The notes: generated by a model not told the origin, from the sequence alone. A stretch of DNA of 64,000 nucleotides from Ptychodera flava (GCF_041260155.1 NC_091942.1:9751001-9815000); one strand, 5' to 3'. Shown: positions 10,747 through 21,476, counted from the first letter of the stretch. Numbers and translations are program-made.

Positions 10747-13700
10747 ATTAATTAATTAATTAATTAATATAAATAAATAAATAATAAATTAATTAATTAA
10801 TAATTAATTAATTAATTAATTAATTAATTAATTAATATAGTGTGATATTGTAGCTAAGAAACTCCAAACACGTAAATATCGTCATGGTTTGGCCCAAACC
10901 TATTGTTTTCGATGGTGATTATGAACCTGCTTATCTGAAATATCTCTGTTAAGGAGTTAAAACGCGCTTTGATGCTTGTTTTGCATGGTCTGCTACTAAC
11001 AAAACATTTTCAAAATAAATTCTCTCATTGTCACTTCATCGTTAGGGCTTGGCATTTCAACGGCATTTTGAATTCACTGGAGATCAATACCATTCTAGGT
11101 GGGCTTTGACCATAGCACCAGTTTCAAACAGAAAGATATATAATTTTACATTATTCTGAAAAACAAAAATGTGCACTGTACTCTCAGGATATCAGTACAG
11201 TTTGCCAAACTGTGATTGGTTTGTTTTCATTCTAACGCTACAGAGCTGAACGCTCATAAGACCCTCAAGTACGAAGTGATCTCTGTGAACTCCGGTTGTA
11301 AAATGAACGCCTAATGCCATCAGCTGGGTCTTACACCTTCAACGTGTTCATCCATGATTCCCAATAAACGGGTCCACGCCTCACCATTGATAGGAATGTG
11401 TTTGGGCCGCTAAACCATAGTGCTTTAAAGGGGCAGTCCTCAATACCTGGTTCTCGCATTAGACCTTGGTGAAATTTAGCATGTACATAGTGTTAGCCCT
11501 TTGTTTTCCATTGAAATTTTTATCCAAGTGGCCAATTTGCGTGTAGATAAAGCTGATAAAAATTTCCCCCTTTAACCCTTTCACCACCATGGTTTGTCCC
11601 AAATCCATTGTTTTCTATGGTAAAGTTGGACCTGTATACAGGGAACTGGGGTGAAAGGGTTAAAGTAAGTCGGTCGCCTGTATGTATTAACTGATACACG
11701 ATGAAAAACGTTCATATCAACATTAAGCCTCTCAGCTTTAAAGCTGAAAGTTTAAAGTAATTCGGTCATCTGTGCCTACGGTAGCAATCACCGATATTCT
11801 TTTGGTAGTCCACACTCTTTGGACTTCCGAAAGAAAAATTAAAGTGACTATGAAGTGAGCATTCTCTAACAAGCCCATGCGCGCATTTTTGAAATAGAAT
11901 GATACACTTACATCCAACAACCTGAAATCGATTCTTACAGTCCAAATAATCAGGGAAGAACTCGCTGAAGTTTCGGTATGGGTCTGCTATCCTGCCTTTA
12001 TATTCTCTAGCCAACATCAGTTGAGCAAAATAGTACGATGACACAGCCACGTCCTTTGGATTTCGTGCAATGTAGATAATCTGGCGGGAAAAAAAATTGA
12101 GAATAAAACTAGTTAGATTTGATTTTTTCACAGCCGACATTGAAACATCGCTCACTCCTGTTTCCCTAATCTCGAAGACATGATTATGTTCTGGGTACTA
12201 ATTTTGAAGCAGGGTTTTCTCTGTCAGATGCGACGACGAAACTGGTGTGGCCACTTTGATTCAAACTTTTATTCGCGTCATTCCACCACTAGCCCAGTGG
12301 AATGACGCGATCACAGTATGATATGTTGAGTTGTCCACGTATGGACACGGTTCTATCCAAGTAGACTGAAAGTTCGGTCGCTCGAGGGCGCTCCCATACG
12401 ACCCCCCCCCCCCCCCCCCCCTGTAAGAGGAGGAGAGCATACAGCGTCTTCAAGCGACGGATTGTTCAGTCTAAGTAGGCCGTAGATGACGGAGACGATC
12501 ACATTTAACGGTAGATCCGGTGAGTACGGTCAATCAAAGTTTTCAAGTCACAGACTTTACGCACCCAGAGCACCTCTTCGGGTGGCATCTCTGACTGTGC
12601 ACCAAATCCCACCACGAACCTGCGTAACGCACGGGTAGACGGGCAGCCAAGTCTACACAGAGGTAGCTCTGCGTAGCAGGGCTGTGTGTTACCGGCGTTA
12701 TAGGCCTCAGCTCCGGTAACACACAGCCCTGCCACGCAGAGCTAACACAGAGGGGAAAAAGAAGAACAGTGGAACGTGAAGAGAGTGATTTACAGCATAT
12801 GTTTGCCGACAACACAGCTTGTTTGACTATCTCTCCCAACAGATTCTGTAGTTCAGTTCGCCCCTTCTCTTACCCTAGGATTTTTTTCTTCGAGCTCAAT
12901 CGGTAGGAACTTCTCGCCCAAGTGACTGTTAATTATTCTTGGAGACTCCATCTCGTCTAAGTTAAAATCGTCCGGCACCAAGAATGATTTCTGCGCACCC
13001 CTGCACCCTTTGTCATCCTCAGCGGAAATGGTAAATTCCAGATACGGTACTCTGACATCCACCGGTATGTCTTTAATCGCGTCTATGTCCCCACCGTTGA
13101 ACACCAATGGCAGAATCTCTTTCATCCATGTTGTACCTACAGGTGTTTAAGAAGAGGAGATACGATGGAGATCTCAATTTTGTCATTCCATGTAGGATAC
13201 TATTGGACACAAGACCATCCATTGGTTTGTTTTTGAAGGCCGAAGGTCTGCGATCACAAAACTATAGCGTTGGAGATAGCCAATGCCGCATCGCAAAAGT
13301 TTTCGCTATTTTTCCTCTAATTAACAACAGGCGCACGACGTCTTTTGAAATCACTTGTCTGTAATTTTAATGTTGAAACATACGATTAAAATCTGTGCAA
13401 ACGGAAATCGTGCGGGCAGCTATTGAGACATTCAGTGAACAGTGCCCGTGCACGGCTGTGGCCGCTCAGCTCTACTGTTAACGTTACTAACTTTATAGAA
13501 ACGGCGAATTTTAAAATCACTTGTCTACAATTTTAATGTTGAAACATGCATTTTATTGATAACTGTACGAACGGAAATCATGCAGGCAGCTTTTGAGACA
13601 TACAGTGAGCAGCGCCCAAAACACGGCTGTGGCCGCTCGGCTGTCTTGTACATAGAGTAATGTGTACAAGATAGCCGAGCGGCCACAGCCGTGTTCTGGG

Positions 13701-16700
13701 CGCTGCTCACAGTATGTCTCAAAAGCTGTCCGCATGATTTCTGTTTGCACAGTTGTTAATAAAATGCAAGTTTCACCATTCAATTACAGACAAGTGATTT
13801 TAAAATTCGTCGTGCGCCTATGTAATTAATCATACATGTAACTTGAGCTTGATTTTTTACATTGGCTTTATCGAGAGTTACTAAAAGTGTAATTTGGTAT
13901 TGGTATTTGGTATTAATGTTTCGATGATATTTACACTGGCGAGAATCACTTAACTTGACCAACTTGAAGTGCAAAGAATAAAGGGAAGGTCCGTTGACCC
14001 ATAGGGTCTCTACTACCTCCATGGTTGACCATAACATATCAGCGTTCATATTATGATTTTACAGCACAGAATTTAGGTCAGTGTCGATATTTAAAGAAAA
14101 GGTTGATTTACGTAAGTTCCTCATGACAAAGTTATGGAGGTCGGCAGGTTTAGGTACGGGAAGAGAAATTATTCAGTAATCTATACGGTCAAACGTGCTC
14201 GAGTACATATTTAAATAATAACACATGAGAGCAAGGGCAATATCACGATTTATTGCCTGCCCAAGGGATGATGGTCATGATCGAAATACTGATGATTACG
14301 GCTCGGGCATCATCAGTATTTCGATCATGACCATCATCCCTTGGGCAGGCAAAAAATCGTGATATTGCCCTAGCTCTCATGTGTTATTATTTTTATTACA
14401 CCGAACAAGCAAACATGCAAAGAAACAAAAACACAAAGCTTTCTTCGAGTACAGTTCGCCTTCTGAGTCCGGACCTCAGCGTAAAATGTTGTCAGTGTCT
14501 ACGGTCGCCGCTAAAGTTTGCCGATCTCCTCGGTGGCGTATCCAAATTTGTTGCTTGCATTGTCGCCGAACACAGAAATTGCATTCCTTGTTGCCATTTT
14601 CATTCGTTTGCTGTTTACTTGCATCAAAATATCGTCTAACTGTGCCGGTGACAGCTCTGCATGACATTTCGCAGCCATAAGTTGCCAACTGCAAAGTACA
14701 ACAAGCGAACGACAATTTGTTTTGCGCAGAAAGGATGCGCAGTAAGTAAAATGACGTCATCCATGTAATATCAAATGCAGAGGGCATCATCAAGTTCGCA
14801 GAGGGCATCATCATGTTCTTTTACATGTCACGTGAGTCGTGTTTAACCAATGGCAGTGCACGCTGAATGAGTGAGGTGTAATAAACCGAATTATTACACC
14901 TCACTCATTCAGCGTGCACTGCGATTGGTTAAACACGACTCACGTGACATGTAAAAAGAACGTGATGATGCCCTCTGCGAATGTGATGATGCCCTCTGCG
15001 AACTTGATGATGCCCTCTGCATTTGATATTACATGGATGACATCATTTTACTTACTGCGCATCCTTTCTGCGCAAAACAAATTGTCGTTCGCTTGTTGTA
15101 CTTTGCAGTTGGCAACTTATGGCTGCGAAACGTCATGCAGAGCTGTCACCGGCACAGTTACACGATATTTTGATGCAAGTAAACAGCAAACGAACGAAAA
15201 TGGCAACAAGGAATGCAATTTCTATGTTCAGCGACTATGCAAGCAACAAATTTGGATACGCCACCGAGGAGATCGGCAAACTTTAGCGGCAACCCTAGAC
15301 ACTGACAACATTTTACGCTGAGGTCCGGACTCAGAAGGCGAACTGTACTCGAAGAAGTCTTTGTTTTTTTGTTTCTTTGCATGTTTGCTTGTTTGGTGTA
15401 ATAAAAATAATAACACATGAGAGCTTGGGCAATATCACGATTTTTTGCCTGCCCAAGGGATGGTGGTCATGATCGAAATACTGATGATGCCCGAGCCGTA
15501 GGCGAGGGCATCATCAGTATTTCGATCGGCACTGATAACATTTTACGCTGACGTCCGGACTAAGAAGGCGAACTGTACTCGAAGAAGTCTTTGTTTTTTT
15601 GTTTCTTTGCATGTTTGCTTGTTCGTGTAATAGAAATAATAACACATGAGAGCTTGGTCAATATCACGATTTTTTGCCTGCCCAGGGGATGGTGGTCATG
15701 ATCGAAATACTGATGATGCCCAAGCCGTAGGCGAGGGCATCATCAATATTTCGATCATGACCACCATCCCGAGGGCAGGCAATAAATTGTGATATTGCCC
15801 TCGCTCTCATGTGTTATTACATAAATGGAAGGTTCTTGGACAGTGATCGTTGGAGATACGTCCACCGGACACGTTTATATTCTAACCCCAGCTCTAGTAC
15901 AGGTAGCTCTGCATGGGAGGGATGTGTGTTACCGGCGTTATACGGCCTTGTGGATGGGAGGCCGTATAACGCCGGTAACACACAGCCCTGCCATGCAGAG
16001 CTATAGCACAGGCTAATTACAGCAAAAAAACAGGATGGTTGGACAGTCTCATATACATTACGTTTACTTTTTTGTACGTGGCACACACGTTTTGTAGATA
16101 ACATTGTAGATAAAAAGAACCGACTCATTTGAGTGTCTGGATAGAACACACAAGGGAATTGCTAGATTACTAAGCTACTGCAGCGAACTGCAATAAAACT
16201 GCTCACATTAATTAGTTTCAGCTGTATCCAGCTGGCAAAGTCGACAACATTGTATGTCCCATGCAGACAGTTTGTCTGGGGAAGTTGAAATAAACAAGAT
16301 TTGTACATGGACCAGTGATGGTAGTGTTACATTGTATCTTAATCTTGAACACAGGGTGACAATCGTAAACTTCCATTTACAACCCCAGACAGAGCTAGTT
16401 TTGCCTTTGGACAAGTATAATTTTTTTGTCTGTATCAAGTAACCTTGGTCAACACTAAAGTGGCCACGGGTGAAACAGAAACTGCCCAGTTATAACACAC
16501 TACACGCCAACCTGCCAGCTGGCTACAGCTGAAACTAATTAGTGTAAGCAGTTTTATTGCAGTAGCTTAGTAATTTAGCAATTCCCTTGTGTGTTCTATC
16601 CAGACACTCAAATGAGTCGGTTCTTTTTATCTACAATGTTATCTACAAAACTTGTGTGTCACGTACAAAAAAGTAAACGTAATGTATATGAGACTGTCCA

Positions 16701-19700
16701 ACCATCCTGTTTTTTGCTGTAGGACATTATTTGTGTTGATTTTTCCAGTTATATCAGAAATTAATTACAGAATAATAAAATCTTCCTTTTTTACAGTGTC
16801 GTTTTTTTGTGAAAACCCACTGTAAGTTGTTATAATTATCATTATTGATAAATTATGATTATGATTAATAAAATAAAATTTTACACATTGTAATCTGCTT
16901 ATGTAAACAACCCTCTGGAAACCTTTATGTAGTTTACAATCTATGGGAAAATATACAAGTGACACCATTACCCATGTTCAGTCTACGGCGAAAGTTACTG
17001 CACAGTATATATAATACACTGTGGCTCTAGATGCAATCTGATTAAAATCCGATGTAGTGATGGGTCGGTCTTTTACGCTATCGTATTACGTCACCAGAGG
17101 GGGGGGGTCGCAGAAAAAATATATGATATCCTATATAAGACCGACCCAGATTCGAATCAGTTTGGCTCTAGATGGCTCTTGAGCTAAATATCAGTAAACT
17201 GTCCTGTTAACAATTGAATAAGTAAATAGTTAAAGGTGAAAGTACAAATGACCTTCCGCTAACGTTTGTAAAGGACCTCTCCGGCTTGACGCCCCTCTTC
17301 TTTCCTCAACAAATATGACAAGTATAATCCGCTGCTCCTTTCTCCCTTACACGTCTTCTCGTATTCTAACTTAGCGAGCTTTGAGTGTTAGAACGCCAAC
17401 GTGGGGTCCATTTATGCTCTCACCCTGTATAATTGCGCTGACGAAACTAATTCGCACTGTCATTCGCCCTTCGTTCTGTTCCCGTGTACGCTTTGTGAAA
17501 TGATGTCACGAAATGTAAGCTTATACATGATGCGGGCGGTGCGGGCAAACGATTTCGCGATGATTTATTTCTCTAATTTTTTCTCGATTACGGTTAACTT
17601 TGATGACAAGGACGTGACGGATAGCCGTATACAGTAGAGGGCGCAGTCACACGCCCTGGGAACATGAACGTAAACTTGTTATTAGTTATTTGTGTGTGAT
17701 GTGGATGGATTGTGAGGAGGGAAAACTATTTTCGAAAGACGACTATTAATTAAGGTGATTTTGGCTACACCATACAGTACCACCGGTAAATGGAAATTTC
17801 AGCAGGAAGCGTTTAAGCATGGTCCCTCTCACGGAACCGTTTGTGAAAGCTAGGGCCATGATTGAATGGACGACCGGAATGGTAGCTGTGATATCACAGC
17901 GCACAGTCCCTCTATCCACGAGGAGGGACTGCGCACAGCTGAACTTGTGGCGTGTATTGAACGCGCTCTGACCCCACAGTCATCGCCACAGGGACTGTGG
18001 CTATGACCCCAATGACCCGAGTGTGTTCGCCACAGGTACCGCTGCGATATCACAGCTACCGGAATGGACGCTCGAAAAATAATCACGTATACACCAATGG
18101 GTTGAAATTGAATTCCTGATGCATTACTTGACTTCTCAAACTTGATAGTTAACCACGCAGCCAGTGCTGCTGCTGTGGATACGATGCGTAAGCGTTCGCC
18201 GTAGCAAGCTATCGTTTGAAATGGGGTCACCTGAGGTCTGGCCAGACTACCTATGTTGCGGTACAAAAAAAACAAAAAACAAAAAAAAACGAAATAAAAA
18301 CAAAAAAAAAACAGATTAGAAACCTGGGTATCGAAATGCCTGAGAGATCCTGGACTTGGGTTTTGGCAGGTATGATAACTGCAATATCCGCCGCCATGAC
18401 CTACATTGGTATTCATGGTATTGAACTGCGTCGGTCAAAGGTGAAGGTTGTTTTTCTGTCCGCTCTAGACTTCAATTCAATGAAAACCATGTTTAACAAT
18501 GTCAAATCAAGTACGAAAACCACGTATTATGCTAGCCTATGGAACACGCTATGCCAGGCAGTCACTTGTACGATGTTATACATGTAAGGCCACCATTTCA
18601 CATGTATGTGTACGCAGAGAACGTTCACAAATTAGCCTAAAGGGATAAAGTCGTCGGAACTGCGCCTGTGCGAGTTTCTTGTTTACAAACAATGTACTAG
18701 TATTTCGTGTACGATATCAAGATGCACCTCATCATCATAGCTGCAACATTTAAATTAGGCGAGTCTCAAAACCCGGACCAAGACGAGTCGAGACGAGACC
18801 ATAATGACCCCTCAGGCCGGGCGTTGTAAATACATCATATATACAATACTACAGAAAGCTTGCAGTTTGTTGTGAGTGTCAAAGATCGATGCACAAAGCA
18901 AGAGATAGCACAATCAACGATCGGAACAACTGAAAAAAAGATTTGTTGAGGTTTTTCAACTGAGTTCAAGGTGAGCTCGAAACATGCGAACTGCGATGCG
19001 ACGTCGGCATTTGGCCTAAGCGACAAGCGCCAGATTCAGATTCTACTATGATATCTACTGTGAATTCAAAATAGGTAACCTTGTATTAGAAACATACATA
19101 CAGGAGATTTAAGTAATCATTTTTTAGAAATTAGATTCACCATTTATAAACACATTATAGGAAAGTAAACTGGAAGCTCATAGGTTTAATTTTATGCCGT
19201 GGCTATTGACAGGCGCCTCTCAATAGACAAAAGTTGGCTATTGACACACGGGACTTTTTTAGCCAAATTTTACCGGATTTTAGCGAAATAAACTTCCTCA
19301 TGCTTCTCAGAATGTTTTCCTCTGCCATTTTGTTCGTCAGAATGAACAAAGTCGTCGTCCACGGTTCTTTTAATTGCAAAGGAAAAGCCGAAATATGAGG
19401 ATAAGAGGTAATGCTATTGCAATTGGAGAGTCAGGAATTTCTCCTAAATGGCATCATCTTTTAAGAATAGTTCTGAGAATAATGTTATAAAGTAAACAAA
19501 ACGTTTATTAGGTAAAAAAATCAATTTGTGGGGGCAAGGCGACTTTGCTTCCCCTGCAAACCTATTTGTCAAGTATAGATCCATATTGAAAACTTTTTTG
19601 CACATTGAAAAGGAAAGACATGATATTGAAAGTGATAGCAATGTTTACTACGATGTTTTAAGCGAGAAAATTTTTTACCAAAATGTTTTAATTTCCGGGT

Positions 19701-21476
19701 ACAGTTTTGTCGTACCCAAGGTCATTGGCTTTACTATACCATGGAGGCAGCACACCAGTGCTGACCCGAACTGGAGGTCAAGGTTAAAATGTCGGCTCCC
19801 TGTGTTGAGACTCCTTGTATCTTTCTCTCTGGCTCTTGCCTCGCGTCGTTCTAGGCCGTGAAGTTACGCTTCGGGTGCATTTTGCTTGCTATTTTGGATT
19901 AGTTGACGAAGCTTTAGAATGTTGTCACCATGGTAATAGTCGTTTCTCAATGCAGGCATGCGGAGTTATGTCGAAAGCGACCAACCAGCTGTCAATGTCG
20001 CGGCCATCGGAAATCACCGATGCCTGTCATGACAGTTCTCTGACGTGAACTACTATATAAGATTTTCCGACTTTTACAATGCAAAACGGACCTCATCATC
20101 ACTAAAGGGTGTACCAAATAAGTATCACCAATCGGCAAAAATACGCGTATTTAGAACCGTGGTTGTGCTAGAGTAACATGGTGAACGCGTACGACGTACC
20201 GTGCGTGACGGTTTTCGCTAGCATTGCAAAATATTGATTTTCCGACCTATTTAGAACTTATTTTGTAATTACTACATGGCAGAACAATGTATTCTTCATT
20301 TACGTGGAAGAAGAGCAGTTTATTTCACTAAAATGTGGTGAATTATGAAGAAAAACGTCCCGCGTGTCAATAGCGAACTTTTGTCTATTGACAGGCACCT
20401 ATAGTGGCTCTGCACCATTTTTCTACATTACCGATACTATAGTACATGTATGTTATGTGTGTGGAATCTGAGGCAGCCTCAGATTAAGATTCAAATTCGG
20501 AGAACTATGTAACCACTGACTAGAATGTACGAAAATGAACAAGCATTAGTCGATGGTAGGGGTGGGATATCACTTCTTTGACTAAGACAGAAGTGGATCA
20601 ACGTCCTTTTTTTCCCGTGGCATTGGTACAGATGCTGCCTTTGTGCAAAAAAAACCCGTAACTTTTCTATCAGTAAGATAGGAGGTCTTTTGGTCTCGTC
20701 TCGACTCGTCTCGGTCCGGGTTTTCTGACTCGCCTTTAAATTATACGATGATAGATTATGACAGACATGTTTTAACTGTCATCAATCACCATTGTGCCTT
20801 GGATACATTGTTGCCATGGGTCATATGGGTCCCATACACAGGCGCTCCTTAGCTGGGTAGTGTGCTAAGTATATCGATTTTCGGATCGATCTATTGATCC
20901 CGTAGTCGATATGCCCGCCACTGCAACCTTAGGTTGCAGTGGTGGGCATATCGACTACGGGATCAATAGATCGAGCCGAAAATCATATACTTAGCACACT
21001 ACCCAGCTAAGGAGCGCCTGTGGTCCCATACGACCTTTGAGCGCAGTTCCGACGACTATATCCCTTTAACTGAGATACCGGAAGGAAGCCAGCGACAGTG
21101 TTGTTTACGCACAGTTAATAGTTTCCTTTGGCATGAAAGAATGAGTGCGATGCACAGAGATATATTCACCATCGTCCGCTCGCACGAGTCCTTATTTCTA
21201 CTTCAGTCTCCTCCCACTGGCTAATTTGATTTGAGGGAGCATCGAGCTGCCAGAACAAGAGACCTTGGCGAGCGAAGATGGGATATTCACGTGTAGCTAA
21301 GGTCGTGTAGCTACTTTTGGTGTGTGAAGTATATTCCGGGTAACGGAACGCCCGGAACACCTACCTGATTTTGGATAGGTCAAGAGAAACACGTCATCGC
21401 TCCTGACCTTGAAGTTCCGTATCTTGTCCACTGAAAATCGCATACCAGAGTTGGCTGCTGTCTCGGCGTCGACCAT
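9709..21476 (-). CDS. Cytosolic sulfotransferase (SULT family), six coding exons
   Basis: The enzyme would transfer sulfonate from PAPS to hydroxyl or amine groups of small molecules in the cytosol. Exons in coding order: 21365-21476, 12874-13136, 11939-12080, 10490-10584, 9937-10126, 9709-9821. All introns are GT-AG with matching phases, giving 304 aa, usual for SULTs. The PAPS 5'-phosphosulfate loop TYPKSGTTW is at residues 33-41 (Lys36). The likely catalytic His is H109 (SPRIINSHL). The 3'-phosphate site IIYIARNPKDVAVS is at 126-139. The signature FVRKGGAGGWKKYFT is at 264-278. The last exon (113 bp) and the 95-bp exon match lengths I recall for vertebrate SULT1 genes. The start ATG sits in gaaagATGG just after a possible acceptor (ttctacag), which suggests an untranslated upstream exon. 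Intron 1 is 8.2 kb and full of palindromic elements. The subfamily and substrate cannot be told. Confidence 0.93.
10708..10841. repeat. AATA/TTAA microsatellite
   Basis: Runs of aata followed by runs of ttaa/atta, in the third coding intron of the sulfotransferase gene. Confidence 0.95.
11572..11663. mobile_element. TTAA-flanked MITE, piggyBac-like
   Basis: The 92-bp unit begins ttaaccctttcacc and ends ggtgaaagggttaa. The TTAA ends and the CCCTTT terminus fit piggyBac-type MITEs. A diverged block resembling its interior (tggtttggcccaaacctatt) lies near 10885. It sits in a sulfotransferase intron. Confidence 0.7.
12273..12310. repeat. Perfect 14-bp-arm hairpin
   Basis: tcgcgtcattccac and its exact reverse complement are separated by 10 nt. 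It lies in a sulfotransferase intron. A remnant of a larger palindromic element is possible. Confidence 0.8.
12402..12421. repeat. Poly-C tract
   Basis: A run of 20 C. Similar tracts occur near 1421 and 27302. Confidence 0.95.
12664..12744. mobile_element. TAGCTCTGC palindromic MITE, copy A
   Basis: This 81-bp near-palindrome starts tagctctgcgtagcagggct and ends agccctgccacgcagagcta. It is flanked by the perfect 9-bp duplication acacagagg (12655-12663 and 12745-12753). It shares its arm sequence with 15904-16003. It lies in the intron after sulfotransferase exon 2. Confidence 0.9.
13330..13817. mobile_element. Palindromic element with an extra half-arm
   Basis: The ends read ggcgcacgacg and its reverse complement. 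The right part (13501-13817) is a palindrome with ~150-bp arms around a short loop (catagagtaatg). A third copy of the arm, in the left-arm orientation, precedes it at ~13330-13470. Shared blocks are aaatcacttgtctgtaatttt, gggcgctgctcac-like and cacggctgtggccgctc-like segments. No clear target duplication is visible. It lies in sulfotransferase intron 1. Confidence 0.8.
14216..14389. repeat. Hairpin module of the composite element
   Basis: This 174-bp palindrome has arms of about 80 bp running from taataacacatgagagc to the region of tactgatgat. The same module closes the composite at ~15640-15819. Confidence 0.85.
15296..15750 (+). repeat. Direct duplication of ~229 bp in the composite right arm
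   Basis: Positions 15296-15524 are repeated from 15525. Both copies carry cactgataacattttacgct-like, gaaggcgaactgtactcgaa and the start of the hairpin module. The junction falls just after tttcgatc, inside the palindromic module. Confidence 0.8.
15904..16003. mobile_element. TAGCTCTGC palindromic MITE, copy B
   Basis: This 100-bp near-palindrome starts tagctctgcatggg and ends catgcagagcta. Its flanks are tagtacagg (15895-15903) and tagcacagg (16004-16012), a 9-bp duplication with one mismatch. The arms match copy A (tgtgtgttaccggcgttata), while the central loop differs. Confidence 0.88.
16020..16719. mobile_element. Long-TIR element, TA-flanked
   Basis: Arms of ~210 bp (16020-16232 and 16510-16719) are reverse complements that begin cagcaaaaaa.acaggatgg. 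TA dinucleotides flank both ends, consistent with a Tc1/mariner-type target. The ~277-bp interior has no recognisable coding sequence. It lies in sulfotransferase intron 1, immediately beside MITE copy B. Confidence 0.8.
17034..17163. mobile_element. Small MITE with 11-bp direct repeats
   Basis: The 130-bp unit has imperfect inverted ends (caatctgattaaaatc / gattcgaatcagttt) and an inner pair gggtcggtctt / aagaccgaccc. Identical ggctctagatg flanks it at 17023-17033 and 17164-17174, read as a target duplication of about 9-11 bp. Confidence 0.7.
17883..18058. mobile_element. Palindromic-end MITE with perfect 9-bp target duplication
   Basis: The ends are tagctgtgatatcacagcg and its near reverse complement. 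The perfect 9-bp repeat ccggaatgg flanks it (17874-17882 and 18059-18067). The interior has smaller hairpins (agtccctc...gagggact). The terminal tagct matches the other 9-bp-duplication MITEs nearby. Confidence 0.85.
18262..18314 (+). repeat. A-rich tract
   Basis: Runs of A broken by single C or G bases. No attached SINE or LINE body was recognised. Confidence 0.8.
18758..20734. mobile_element. 1.98-kb inserted TIR element, 9-bp target duplication
   Basis: TIRs of ~44 bp start ggcgagtc and contain acccggacc.agacgagtcg. The 9-bp tttaaatta is duplicated at 18749-18757 and 20735-20743. The relative at 46.8 kb carries a single tttaaatta, so the duplication is confirmed by an unoccupied site. A 9-bp duplication and GG...CC ends fit Mutator-like elements. 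A 111-residue frame at 19526-19861 has no recognisable transposase motif, so the element looks non-autonomous. Confidence 0.88.
19211..20400. repeat. Inner inverted repeat inside the 1.98-kb element
   Basis: aggcgcctctcaatagacaa (left) pairs with aggtgcctgtcaatagacaa (reverse complement of the right end), followed by aaagtt.gctattgacac.cg and, further in, ttttag.gaaataaac. Arms are ~90 bp. It could be a further nested element or internal structure of the host element; no clean target duplication was found. Confidence 0.65.
20838..21021. mobile_element. Loop-free palindromic MITE, 9-10 bp target duplication
   Basis: This 184-bp palindrome has arms of ~92 bp meeting at ccttagg. The ends are acaggcgctccttagctggg and its reverse complement. 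ggtcccatac is duplicated (20828-20837 and 21022-21031). The relative at 46.9 kb has it once, which confirms the insertion. Confidence 0.9.

Larger units (their letters stand above)
14216..15819. mobile_element. Composite foldback element with ~500-bp arms
   Basis: The ends are taataacacatgagagc and its reverse complement. The core inverted repeat has arms 14390-14883 and 14892-15411, about 500 bp each and highly similar, around an 8-nt loop. Each end also carries a hairpin module (atatcacgattt... gatgatgccc...), complete at 14216-14389, partial at ~15412-15524 and complete at ~15640-15819. Open frames in the arms are mirror images of each other and show no known domain, so I do not call a gene. 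It lies in sulfotransferase intron 1. Confidence 0.85.
18638..21067. mobile_element. Older TIR element split by two later insertions
   Basis: The ends are taaagggataaagtcgtcgg and the reverse complement of taaagggatatagtcgtcgg (27-28 bp TIRs). Its body is in three pieces (18638-18757, 20735-20837, 21022-21067) that together match the uninterrupted relative at 46704-46947. The breaks are exactly the insertions 18758-20734 and 20838-21021. Confidence 0.88.

Noticed and set aside
10880-10960. Second complete copy of the TTAA MITE
   Set aside because: Only an interior block resembles it; no TTAACCC end is found, so at most it is a fragment.
14914-15321. 135-residue open frame in the composite palindrome
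   Set aside because: The mirror-image frame occurs in the other arm. Its start is a triplicated micro-repeat and there is no known domain, so it is a by-product of the inverted repeat.
19526-19861. Transposase gene inside the 1.98-kb element
   Set aside because: The frame is only 111 residues and shows no catalytic or DNA-binding motif.
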